A stretch of DNA of 64,000 nucleotides, taken from CALGYY01 sp963678485 (GTDB lineage: Bacteria > Bacteroidota > Bacteroidia > Bacteroidales > CAIWKO01). The notes below the pieces were generated by a model. That model had not been told where the DNA came from and ran no database searches. It was given only the letters and a program-made list of their open reading frames with translations. Both the position numbers and the translations under genes were made by a program. Location: positions 4,712,001 through 4,776,000 of the forward strand of contig OY782882.1 of the NCBI GenBank assembly GCA_963678485.1, given 5' to 3'. Shown in pieces: positions 19,047 through 27,224 of this stretch. Numbering within the stretch: position 1 is the first letter of the stretch; each line of letters starts with the position of its first letter.

Positions 19047-19157
19047 AACAATACTTTTTAATTCATTATTCGATACGCAAACCAATTACTGCATTTCAAT
19101 TCAAATTCGTAACCGGAATATTGTAAAATCGTGATGACAATATTCGGAAAAAGAATT

Positions 19158-19778
19158 CTATCGTGCCATAGTATTCTGAAAGGGTGTTCTATTAATGATG
19201 GATCGCCCTAAGGTCACTTCATCGGCATATTCAAGATCATCACCAAAGGAAATTCCTCTGGCAATCATAGTCACCTGAAGATCGAATTCTGTAAACTTCT
19301 TATATAAATAAAAGGCCGTTGTATCTCCTTCGATGGTCGCAGGCAAGGCAAGAATTAATTCCGAAATTCCTCCTTCGCGAATGCGCTCGTGAAGCGCGTT
19401 GATATTCAAATCTTCGGCACGTACGCCATCCATTGGAGAAATTATTCCTCCAAGAATATGATAAACCCCCTGATATTGCCGGGTATTCTCGATGGCCATC
19501 ACATCACGCACATCTTCAACCACACACACAATAGAATGGTCGCGCTTGCCTTCAGAACATATGTCACACTTATCATTGTCAGAGATATTATAACAAACCT
19601 GACAATAGCGGATTTCGCTGCGCAGCCTGACAATAGCGTTGCCCAATGCTTCCGCATGACTCGCATCCTGCCTCAGCAAATGCAGTATAAGCCTCAGAGC
19701 CGTTTTGCGACCGATTCCCGGAAGCCTCGCCAGCTCATTTACCGCCTGTTCAAACAATCGTGAAGGGTAAGTAATCAC
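19158..19778 (-). CDS. recR: Recombination mediator protein RecR
   Basis: Full-length RecR (206 residues), a ring-forming factor that works with RecF/RecO to load RecA on single-stranded gaps. Visible features: the N-terminal helix-hairpin-helix region LARLPGIGRKTALRL, a Cys4 zinc finger (CQVCYNISDNDKCDIC), and a TOPRIM domain with VVEDVRDVMAIE and the GGIISPMDGV segment. The start is GTG at 19778; the protein then begins with the usual short sequence before PSRLFEQ. A TAATTTTG -10-like box is present on its strand at 19835-19828, without a clear -33 element. It is transcribed divergently from the symporter gene. Confidence 0.95.
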   Translation of the reverse strand: MITYPSRLFEQAVNELARLPGIGRKTALRLILHLLRQDASHAEALGNAIVRLRSEIRYCQVCYNISDNDKCDICSEGKRDHSIVCVVEDVRDVMAIENTRQYQGVYHILGGIISPMDGVRAEDLNINALHERIREGGISELILALPATIEGDTTAFYLYKKFTEFDLQVTMIARGISFGDDLEYADEVTLGRSIINRTPFQNTMAR

Positions 19779-19912
19779 CGATTAGAATTTTTTATCCGCT
19801 TTATGCGAAATCATTACTTTTGCTTTGCAAAATTACGCAAAATCGAAAGTGCATTTTTTTACAGACGCCATTATTTATTAACATGCGTCTATACAGATAA
19901 AATCCCGAAACC

Positions 19913-21382
19913 TTGACACCAACCAGTATCCTCATTAGTTTTCTTCTTTACACTGTATTGATATTCGTCGTAACGTGGATTACAGCGCGTAAAGCAAACA
20001 GCGGGGCCTTTTTTATTGGCAACAAATCATCACCATGGTTTGTAGTAGCTTATGGGATGATTGGCGCTTCACTTTCGGGAGTCACCTTTATGTCAGTCCC
20101 CGGATGGGTGGGCGATACACAATTCAGTTATCTGATGGTCGTGGCCGGATACTTCTTCGGATATCTGGTGATTGCCAATATACTGATGCCCATGTATTAC
20201 AGGCTCAATCTAACCTCTATATACTCTTATCTTGAGCAACGATTCGGATTCTGGTCGTATAAGACCGGTTCCTTTTTCTTTATACTCTCCCGCACTATTG
20301 GAGCGTCATTCCGAATGTTTCTGGTGATTAATGTGCTCCACATCTTTGTTTTCCAGCAATGGGGAATACCTTTCTGGGTATCGGTATGCATTTTCATTTT
20401 ACTGATTATACTCTATACCTTCAAAGGCGGTATAAAGACGATTATCTGGACCGACACCTTGCAAACCACGTTTATGCTCCTCGCAGTAATCCTTACGCTG
20501 GTGCTGATAACACGTGGATTAAATCTGGATTTTTCGAGCCTGACAGCAAAAATTTTCGACAGCAAATATTCTAATATTATTGTCACCGATTGGACAGCCA
20601 AGAATCACTGGGTAAAGCAGTTCTTTAGCGGAATGTTTATTACGATTGTCATGACGGGGCTCGATCAGGAAATGATGCAGAAGAACCTCAGTTGCCGCAA
20701 TCTGAAAGATGCAAAAAAGAATATGCTCACCTTTAGCCTGGTCCTTATCCTTGTAAATTTCCTTTTCCTGTTTATGGGTGCAACACTGTTTACCTATGCA
20801 AATGCGGAAGGCATTGCCATACCGGCAAGGACTGACGACTTATTCCCCATGCTGGCTATTCATTATTTAGGACCGGTGGCCGGACTCGTTTTTATCATTG
20901 GCTTAATCTCCGCGGCCTATCCCAGTGCCGACGGCGCATTGACATCGCTCACTACGGTTTTCTGTATCGATTTTCTGGGCTTACCCAACAAAAAGAATCT
21001 TACTGAAAAAAAGAAAACCAACATCCGCTACCTCGTACATTTGGGTTTCGCACTATTGCTGCTGGGTGTAATCATCCTTTTCAATGCGATTAACGACCGG
21101 GCGGTTATCGACAAACTTTTCACTATTGCTGGTTACACTTACGGACCCTTGCTCGGCCTCTATGCATTTGGACTATTCACACGTCGCGGCTTACGCGATC
21201 GCTGGGTTCCACTGGTAGCAGTGCTATCTCCGGTGATCTGTTATTTTATCAGTGCCAATTCACAGACTTTGCTAGGAGGCTATAAAGTCGGGTGGGAACT
21301 GCTGATATTAAACGGCATCATTACGTTTGTGGGATTGTTGATATTGAGCAAACGCGGGAATAAAGAGCTTAGCCGACACTAA
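19913..21382 (+). CDS. Sodium:solute symporter (SSS family)
   Basis: A 489-residue membrane protein with about 13 predicted helices and sodium/solute symporter family features: the N-terminal helix followed by GNKSSPWFVVAYGMIGASLSG, the region GWVGDTQFSYLMVVAGYFFGY, and the later DQEMMQKNLSCRNLKDAKKN and SAAYPSADGALTSLTTVF segments. SSS proteins import a solute with sodium across the inner membrane; the substrate cannot be read from sequence. The start is TTG at 19913; no better ATG lies nearby. It shares the roughly 130-bp spacer with divergent recR, which contains an AGACGC/GCGTCT inverted repeat (19863-19890). Confidence 0.88.
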   Translation: MTPTSILISFLLYTVLIFVVTWITARKANSGAFFIGNKSSPWFVVAYGMIGASLSGVTFMSVPGWVGDTQFSYLMVVAGYFFGYLVIANILMPMYYRLNLTSIYSYLEQRFGFWSYKTGSFFFILSRTIGASFRMFLVINVLHIFVFQQWGIPFWVSVCIFILLIILYTFKGGIKTIIWTDTLQTTFMLLAVILTLVLITRGLNLDFSSLTAKIFDSKYSNIIVTDWTAKNHWVKQFFSGMFITIVMTGLDQEMMQKNLSCRNLKDAKKNMLTFSLVLILVNFLFLFMGATLFTYANAEGIAIPARTDDLFPMLAIHYLGPVAGLVFIIGLISAAYPSADGALTSLTTVFCIDFLGLPNKKNLTEKKKTNIRYLVHLGFALLLLGVIILFNAINDRAVIDKLFTIAGYTYGPLLGLYAFGLFTRRGLRDRWVPLVAVLSPVICYFISANSQTLLGGYKVGWELLILNGIITFVGLLILSKRGNKELSRH

Positions 21383-21391
21383 GGTGCTGGA

Positions 21392-21422
21392 TTGCATCAT
21401 CTCATTCCTTTTCGTATTTTTG
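21392..21422 (+). promoter_or_regulatory. Promoter of the AlbA_2 gene
   Basis: TTG (21392-21394) and TATTTTTG (21415-21422) are separated by 20 bases, matching the Bacteroidota consensus. The start codon is only 19 bases downstream of the -10 box. Confidence 0.7.
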
Positions 21423-21440
21423 TGAGAAGTATAATTGCTC

Positions 21441-22103
21441 ATGCCCTCCCTCACCCACATTCAAAAGCTCATCGCTCAGGGCGAACATCAACGGCTGGAT
21501 TTCAAATTTGGAATTACCGACCAGCGAAAGATTGCGCGCTCTATGGTGGCCTTTAGCAATACCGACGGCGGAACCCTGTTGATTGGCGTTAAAGACAATG
21601 GAGTTGTTGCCGGTGTGAGAACCGAAGAAGAATATTTTATGATTGAAGGTGCGGCTGCAATGTATTGCCGTCCCGAGATTCAGTTCGAAGCCAAAGCATG
21701 GAACGAAGGCGGTAAAAAGGTGCTGGAGATTATCATTCCCAAAGACAAGGAAATGATACATTATGCCAAAAGCGAGGATGACCGCTGGCTCGCATGGCTT
21801 AGAGTGCGCGATCAGAACATCCTTGCAAACAATATCTGGATAAGAGTCTGGAAACGCAGCAAAATTGCCCTCGGAACGTTTATTTCCTATACCGAAAAAG
21901 AAAAGATTCTATTGAATCACTTGCTGGAGGCTGAAAGCATTACCTTATCCGCATTTTGCAAACTCGCCCACATCAACCGGAAAAATGCAGAAACGATCCT
22001 GGTCAACCTGCTCTCACTTAAAGTGATTCAAATGGAATTTACCGAAAAAGCGGTACTGTACCGACTCGACCCAACAGCAAATACTGAGGACTTCTTATTC
22101 TGA
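21441..22103 (+). CDS. AlbA_2 (Schlafen-like) putative DNA-binding domain protein
   Basis: This protein of about 220 residues is dominated by an AlbA_2-type domain: HQRLDFKFGITDQRKIARSM, then VAFSNTDGGTLLIGVKDNGVVAGV, the hallmark of the family in which an ExK-like motif is followed by a beta strand-turn with DGG and GV. A C-terminal winged-helix-like segment (KILLNHLLEAESITLSAFCKLAHI) suggests nucleic acid binding. AlbA_2 proteins are annotated as putative transcriptional regulators or ATP-binding proteins; the role here is unknown. I prefer the ATG at 21441 over an in-frame TTG at 21435. The promoter directly upstream makes it an independent gene. Confidence 0.8.
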   Translation: MPSLTHIQKLIAQGEHQRLDFKFGITDQRKIARSMVAFSNTDGGTLLIGVKDNGVVAGVRTEEEYFMIEGAAAMYCRPEIQFEAKAWNEGGKKVLEIIIPKDKEMIHYAKSEDDRWLAWLRVRDQNILANNIWIRVWKRSKIALGTFISYTEKEKILLNHLLEAESITLSAFCKLAHINRKNAETILVNLLSLKVIQMEFTEKAVLYRLDPTANTEDFLF

Positions 22104-22150
22104 TATTACACAGAAATCCGTAACTTTATTGCATAATTTCACAACATATT

Positions 22151-23206
22151 ATGAAATCCTGTAAACACATACTTGCTATAATCCTTGTTCTGTGCGGCTT
22201 TCGCTTATATGCACAGCAAGACAGTGTGCCTGCTGAAAACCTCGGTCTGGTTCGTTGGATGAGCATTCAGGAAGCAGAAGCACAAAATACCAAATTCTCT
22301 AAGCCCTTTTTAATTGATGTTTATACTGATTGGTGCGGCTGGTGCAAACATATGATGAAGACCACTTTTTCCAATCCCGGCATTGCCGGATATATCAACC
22401 TGAATTTTTATCCGGTGCGCTTTAATGCTGAAGGCCATGATACCATTGTGTTTCGCGGACAAAAATTCTGGAATGTGAGTGCTGAGCCCCGATCCACCCA
22501 TCAACTTGCCGTTAAATTGTTGAATGGAAAACTCACCTATCCTACCATTGTTTATTTCAACAACAACTACCAATTCAATCTCATTGTGCCCGGTTATCTC
22601 AACGAACGCGACATTGAACCCTTCCTCGTTTATGCAGTGGAATATGTATTCAACACCACAACCATACAGGATTTCAGAGATGCCTATACCAAAAGTCAGA
22701 CGCCCGACACCCTGAAACAGGATACTGCATCCATTCACTGGATGTCGATAGAAGCAGCTGCTGCAAAGAACAAAGTGCAGCCTAAGAAAATCCTCATGCT
22801 CATCAATACCTCATGGTGTAATAGCGGACGAATTTTCAAGGATGTGGTGTTTAAGGACACTTCCATTGTACGCTTGGTAAACGAACTGTTTTACCCGGCA
22901 TATATGGACGCTGAGAGCAAAGACAGCATCCATTTCAAAGGAGTGACTTACGTGGATGATGGAACCTACGGCACCTTTAATAATTTCGCTGTAGCGATTT
23001 GCAACAACAAGCTCACCTTACCCTCGGTAGTTTATATTGCCGCCAACATGGATGTTATTACTTCGGTACCGCAATATTATGGCGTGGCCGATCTCAAGCA
23101 AATCCTCATTTATTTTGGTCGGGATTACTACAAGACCATGACCTGGGAAGACTTCCGTAAAATTTATACAACGCAGGGCGAGCCCACATTTCAGCAGAAC
23201 AAATAA
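22151..23206 (+). CDS. Secreted protein with two thioredoxin-like domains, second active site degenerate
   Basis: The 351-residue protein begins with a signal peptide (about 1-22, ending LYAQQ). The first thioredoxin-like domain carries the redox motif WCGWCK within FLIDVYTDWCGWCKHMMKTTF. The second, after a linker around residue 190, has the equivalent segment KKILMLINTSWCNSGRIFKD, where the second cysteine is replaced (CNSG). Both halves share the downstream pattern LNFYPVRFNAEGHD / LFYPAYMDAESKD, so the gene is an internal duplication. The first domain may act in disulphide or thioether chemistry in the periplasm; the second probably kept only a binding role. No close operon partner is present. 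Confidence 0.8.
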   Translation: MKSCKHILAIILVLCGFRLYAQQDSVPAENLGLVRWMSIQEAEAQNTKFSKPFLIDVYTDWCGWCKHMMKTTFSNPGIAGYINLNFYPVRFNAEGHDTIVFRGQKFWNVSAEPRSTHQLAVKLLNGKLTYPTIVYFNNNYQFNLIVPGYLNERDIEPFLVYAVEYVFNTTTIQDFRDAYTKSQTPDTLKQDTASIHWMSIEAAAAKNKVQPKKILMLINTSWCNSGRIFKDVVFKDTSIVRLVNELFYPAYMDAESKDSIHFKGVTYVDDGTYGTFNNFAVAICNNKLTLPSVVYIAANMDVITSVPQYYGVADLKQILIYFGRDYYKTMTWEDFRKIYTTQGEPTFQQNK

Positions 23207-23372
23207 ACAGAGTTCGTCTATAAACTCAGTGCCTGTCCATAAAGTTTATAGGCGAACGATCAACAAACTCACAGGGTGACTTACAATTCACGGGGTGACT
23301 TTAAGTCACCCCGTGAATTGTCGGTATCATAAAGTTCTATATTGCCTTGTCCTCGTGTTGTCGTACCCTCGA
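23207..23372. repeat. Intergenic palindromes between convergent genes
   Basis: GTTCGTCTATAAACT (23212-23226) and AGTTTATAGGCGAAC (23243-23257) form a 15-bp inverted repeat with one mismatch. A second, perfect 19-bp inverted repeat follows (23283-23301 and 23303-23321, core TCACGGGGTGACTT). The first resembles sequence at 50571-50730; the second has an imperfect 39-bp copy at 26210-26248. They could also serve as a two-way terminator for the thioredoxin-like and AAA+ genes. Confidence 0.6.
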
Positions 23373-26021
23373 TTACTCAGGTTTTCCCGGCAATTTAAAT
23401 CCAAGTCCTGAAGGATGAGTATTCTGCTCTACTACTTTAAATTCAAGCACATCATCCACCGTTAAGGTCTCCATCATTTCCTGCGTACGCTTGCTGCTTT
23501 CGATACCTGCCATACGTAGTTGCTGATGACGAATCGACTCCTCAGCTATATTACGCACTGTACGGGCGTTTCCAAAATAGCGATCCTTATTGGCAAACAT
23601 ACCGGACAGATAAGCTTTCAGATGTTCCTCTGCTTTTGCATCTGCCTTCAGGTTTTCCTTAGCAATCAGAGCCGAGTATATCTCGAAGAGCTCATCAACA
23701 GAGAAATCCGTAAAATGATAGAACTTATCAAAACGCGATTTCAAACCGGGGTTTGATTCAAGAAAGACATTCATATTGTCGGGATAACCGGCGACTATTA
23801 CTGCCAGCTCACCGCGCAAATCTTCCATATTTTTCAGAATAACCTCTATGGCCTCTTTTCCAAAATCATTCTCCACTCCTTCCGCCAGTGCATAGGCTTC
23901 GTCGATAAACAATACTCCACCCTTTGCGGCCTCGACCATCTCTTTGGTTTTTATTGCGGTTTGCCCGATATATCCGGCAACCAAACGCTCGCGGTCACAC
24001 TCAACCACATGCCCACGCTCGAGGAATCCAAGCGCCTTAAAGATTTTACCCATAATGCGGGCAACCGTCGTTTTTCCTGTACCCGGATTACCAGTGAATA
24101 CGCTATGCAGCGAAAACTTATTCAAAATATCCTTACCGGTCTCACGATAGTAACGAACCAATTTCACCAGATCGCTCACCTCCTGCTTCACCTCTGGTAA
24201 GCCGGTAAGTGTTTTTAATTCAGCCAGACTGGCACTGAGTAACTCCTCGTCAATCTTAAGATCCAGACGCTTCTTAGCTTGCCTGCTTACAATATTTTCC
24301 ACATCCGCCAATTCGATGGTGCTGATGGCATCTCCATCCAATTCTGCGACATTGGCATTATTCATCAGGCGCAGACCAAGATTCATTTTTCCCTCATCAA
24401 TCAACGACAAGGCGAAACGCGCGTTCCCGAAGGAATTATCGCGGTTGCGATAAGCTTCAGTTAATACTTTTTGCAGATAGATCTTTGCCGGCTCAGCTAA
24501 TTTCACATCACGCTTGGTGCAAGTGAGTTCTGCAATTGCCATTAATTCTTCAGGGAGATAATCATCAAAGTTAAAGTAGTAACTGAAACGTGATTTCAAT
24601 CCGGGATTGCTATCGATAAAGTGCATCATTTCTTTTGGATAGCCGGCCACCATAATGGCGATATCACCCGGACCGTCCGACATTTCCTTAATTAAAATCT
24701 CAATGACTTCCTTACCAAAATCTTTTTCATCATCGCCTTCACGAGCGAGAGAATAAGCCTCATCGATAAACAAAATACCACCGCGGGCGTCATCAATCAG
24801 CTTCTTCACTTTGGGTGCGGTTTGCCCGATAAATGCGGCAACTAAGTCAGCGCGGTCGGCTTCAATAACATGACCTTTAGATAGCATGCCCATTTTATTA
24901 TAGATCTTTCCCAAAAGGTTTACAACGGTTGTCTTCCCTGTCCCGGGATTACCGGTAAACACAGAATGTAAAGCAATCTTTTCGGCTTCCTTAAATCCCT
25001 TTTCTTTACGCAGTTTAAGAAAATCGATATATTTAATATGCTCTTTGATTTTCTGTTTAACGCTGGCCAGACCAATCAGCTCATCAAGATTTTTCAACAC
25101 ATCCTCGAGTGTTTCCGGGGTTTCGGTAGCCGAATTGCTGGCTGTTGTAGACGGGGTAAACACTTGTGAACTGAACATCTCAGGGTTACCTTCAACAAAT
25201 TCCTCTCCCACTTCGAACGGTGCTACAGCAACCAGGGTATCCATAAACACGATCTCGACCGTGTATTTATTATCTTTCCAGCCACCGGCTTTATCGCTGC
25301 CCCAGCCTTCGCTCACTTCGAACACCTGACCATTGGTGTCCGCAGCAAGATATTCAGATTTTATGATGCTCGCTTTGGGCTGACCTGCATCATCATAAAA
25401 ATTCATATAGAACTCAACGAAATGCCCTTCAGTAGCGATATTCTTATATTTGAATTCCGCCCAAACATAACAGGTTTCATCACGTTTGAATTTCTTCACA
25501 TACTTACGGTTGGCCTCATCAATACGATCGAAACCACCGGCATATAACTTTAGAGATTCAACGGTGAAATACGGATTCTTCTCCGAAGTCACCAAGCCGA
25601 TATCCTCAACATAAAAATTCTGAGTACCCACGACCTCACCGTCAATACTGGCTTCCCATTGATAATCGCCACGCGTCCAGTACGCGCCGGGAGTAGCATT
25701 GCCCCAACCATCGAGGCAAACCACAATATTCTCATCCATTTTAATGGACTTCTTATTTTCTAATTTACAGAGTTCGGTTCGTTTATCACCTTCGCCAAGG
25801 GAATAGGCTTTAAGGCAGACATTAGCCTCCCAGTCTTGCTCATCAAAAAGTTTATTATAAAAACTGAACTCAGCCGACAAATACGTTGTTTCTGCTTTAT
25901 CATAAACAGTACGATATTTCTTTGTTGAGTTCTGCATCCATTCCTCAGAAGAATAGACTTTCAGACTTTTAAACTTAAACTTATCAGAAGTTTTGTTTGC
26001 GTTTTCGTTTTCAGAGCCCAT
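23373..26021 (-). CDS. Double AAA+ ATPase (CbxX/SpoVK type) with duplicated N-terminal beta modules
   Basis: An 882-residue protein with two CbxX/CfqX-like AAA+ domains in tandem. Walker A GNPGTGKTT is at about 357-365 and again near 640; the Walker B segments are GGILFIDEAYSL and GGVLFIDEAYAL; both have an NPGLKSRF arginine-finger region. Before them lie two copies of a roughly 130-residue beta-rich module (about 15-140 and 150-275), each ending in a GWG...W...Y-x-VEI pattern. A Ser/Thr-rich linker (about 283-303) joins them to the ATPase part. Such ATPases remodel partner proteins; no partner is evident here, and the cytoplasmic location is inferred from the absence of a signal peptide. The C-terminal end HPSGLGFKLPGKPE is short and polar. 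Confidence 0.85.
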   Translation of the reverse strand: MGSENENANKTSDKFKFKSLKVYSSEEWMQNSTKKYRTVYDKAETTYLSAEFSFYNKLFDEQDWEANVCLKAYSLGEGDKRTELCKLENKKSIKMDENIVVCLDGWGNATPGAYWTRGDYQWEASIDGEVVGTQNFYVEDIGLVTSEKNPYFTVESLKLYAGGFDRIDEANRKYVKKFKRDETCYVWAEFKYKNIATEGHFVEFYMNFYDDAGQPKASIIKSEYLAADTNGQVFEVSEGWGSDKAGGWKDNKYTVEIVFMDTLVAVAPFEVGEEFVEGNPEMFSSQVFTPSTTASNSATETPETLEDVLKNLDELIGLASVKQKIKEHIKYIDFLKLRKEKGFKEAEKIALHSVFTGNPGTGKTTVVNLLGKIYNKMGMLSKGHVIEADRADLVAAFIGQTAPKVKKLIDDARGGILFIDEAYSLAREGDDEKDFGKEVIEILIKEMSDGPGDIAIMVAGYPKEMMHFIDSNPGLKSRFSYYFNFDDYLPEELMAIAELTCTKRDVKLAEPAKIYLQKVLTEAYRNRDNSFGNARFALSLIDEGKMNLGLRLMNNANVAELDGDAISTIELADVENIVSRQAKKRLDLKIDEELLSASLAELKTLTGLPEVKQEVSDLVKLVRYYRETGKDILNKFSLHSVFTGNPGTGKTTVARIMGKIFKALGFLERGHVVECDRERLVAGYIGQTAIKTKEMVEAAKGGVLFIDEAYALAEGVENDFGKEAIEVILKNMEDLRGELAVIVAGYPDNMNVFLESNPGLKSRFDKFYHFTDFSVDELFEIYSALIAKENLKADAKAEEHLKAYLSGMFANKDRYFGNARTVRNIAEESIRHQQLRMAGIESSKRTQEMMETLTVDDVLEFKVVEQNTHPSGLGFKLPGKPE

Positions 26022-26559
26022 AAACAGTTTTGTTTTGTATTAGTAATTTGCTCAAATTGCCATTTAATATGTTTGGTAAAAATAAAGTAATTTTTGAACA
26101 TAATAATAATTCGCAGGCTTTGCAAATACTTCAACCCTTCTTAAATGTAAATACAGTCGCCGCCCATCAGCGCAGTCATCCCGCACTTGATGCGGGGGAT
26201 CCTTTCATGACTATTAACCTGGTGACTTTGAGTCACCCCGTGAATAGTACACACATTACTGATATCCAGTATCACTTTTTGCAAGTCTAGCGAATGCTTC
26301 AACTCTTAATGAAATAAATACAGACGCAGCCCAGAAATGCTTCATCCCGCAATGGTGCGGGATTCCCGCGTTACTAGCCCATTCTCATTAAACACATTAC
26401 TGATATTCCAGTATCACGATTCACACGTCTAGCGAATGCTTCAACTCTTAAAAATATAAATACAGACGCAACCAATAAACGCTTCATCCCGCACTTGATG
26501 CGGGATCCCCTCATAAATAACGACACACTACAACAACTACACATATTTAACATTATTTA
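26022..26559. other. Gene-free stretch with REP-like palindromic repeats
   Basis: No convincing gene is seen. Three degenerate repeat units of about 140-170 bp start at 26129, 26297 and 26439. Each begins CTTCAAC(T/C)CTT, continues with AATACAG(A/T)CGC and contains a palindrome of the form ATCCCGCA...TGCGGGAT (26178-26200, 26344-26363, 26486-26506). Units 1 and 2 also share an ACATTACTGATAT...CCAGTATCAC palindrome. An imperfect 39-bp inverted repeat at 26210-26248 matches the one at 23283-23321. Confidence 0.7.
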
Positions 26560-26591
26560 TTTGGTGTATTGAATACAGTAAGGTATATTTG
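26560..26591 (+). promoter_or_regulatory. Promoter of the RiPP precursor gene
   Basis: TTTG (26560-26563) and TATATTTG (26584-26591) are 20 bases apart, an excellent Bacteroidota promoter. Transcription would start near 26598, about 270 bases before the precursor ATG, leaving an unusually long leader. Confidence 0.75.
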
Positions 26592-26867
26592 CGGGGTAGA
26601 GCGAACCTCCAATTAAACGTTTATAATCGGTTGTTAGCCATTTGACGACGGTTAATTATTTAATACGAATAGCCTAGGTAAATGATTAAGTTGTATTTAA
26701 GGATAAGATTGTAGTATAAATAAGTAAGTTCAGCCAGTATAAAATACTGCTACGACACTGATTACAAGTAAGAAATAAATAATTTAAAAACCTGGAGACT
26801 AGAAACCATGATAAAAACAGGGCGGAACCGAAAAGCCAAATGAGTAGGAAAACTTAATTACTTAATT
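26592..26867 (+). other. Long 5' leader of the RiPP locus with a short upstream ORF
   Basis: The leader is about 270 bases long. It holds an 11-codon ORF (ATG 26808 to TGA 26841-26843, product MIKTGRNRKAK) preceded by GGAG at 26793-26796, one of the few Shine-Dalgarno-like sites in the window. I recognise no known riboswitch family. A regulatory role is possible but unproven. Confidence 0.4.
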
Positions 26868-27161
26868 ATGAAAACAAATGAATTGTTCTCTGACAAATAT
26901 GTCGGTTTTACAGTTACAAATGAAAAAGAAGCGAATGAAGTTGCTTTAAAATTCAAAGAAACAAATGCAGAAGTAAAAGTTGATGGCAACAAAATTTCGA
27001 TTCTTTTACCTAAGGGAGTAAAGAAAGGAACATTAGCTGTTTCAGCTGATGAATTGGCATTTGTTCTTGAATCAGAAAAAAGAATTTCTAATTCACCATT
27101 AGCTAATAAAATTGATCATTGCTGTGGTGATGGTGGGGGATGCTGTGTAAATTGGAGGTAA
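26868..27161 (+). CDS. Putative RiPP precursor peptide with CC...CC core
   Basis: A 97-residue peptide directly upstream of a radical SAM/SPASM gene. The first roughly 80 residues are charged and leader-like (TNEKEANEVALKFK, then SADELAFVLESEK), with no signal peptide. The last 14 residues, HCCGDGGGCCVNWR, contain two adjacent cysteine pairs (C85-C86 and C92-C93) around a glycine-rich spacer and end in aromatic W96. This is what a ribosomally made, post-translationally modified peptide substrate looks like; the cysteines would be natural sites for thioether or similar cross-links. The precursor and enzyme are separated by 63 bp containing a hairpin. I do not recognise the family, and the product structure cannot be predicted. 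Confidence 0.7.
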   Translation: MKTNELFSDKYVGFTVTNEKEANEVALKFKETNAEVKVDGNKISILLPKGVKKGTLAVSADELAFVLESEKRISNSPLANKIDHCCGDGGGCCVNWR

Positions 27162-27178
27162 TCTAGCAAAATTTTAAC

Positions 27179-27211
27179 TAAGCCCTTCTTTTCTAAGTTA
27201 AGGAGGGCTTA
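27179..27211 (+). terminator. Hairpin between precursor and radical SAM gene (possible attenuator)
   Basis: TAAGCCCT (27179-27186) pairs with AGGGCTTA (27204-27211). The following sequence is only weakly T-rich, so it may be a partial terminator or an RNA-stabilising hairpin that gives more precursor than enzyme, a common arrangement in peptide loci. Confidence 0.5.
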
Positions 27212-27224
27212 TATTTACTTTCTA

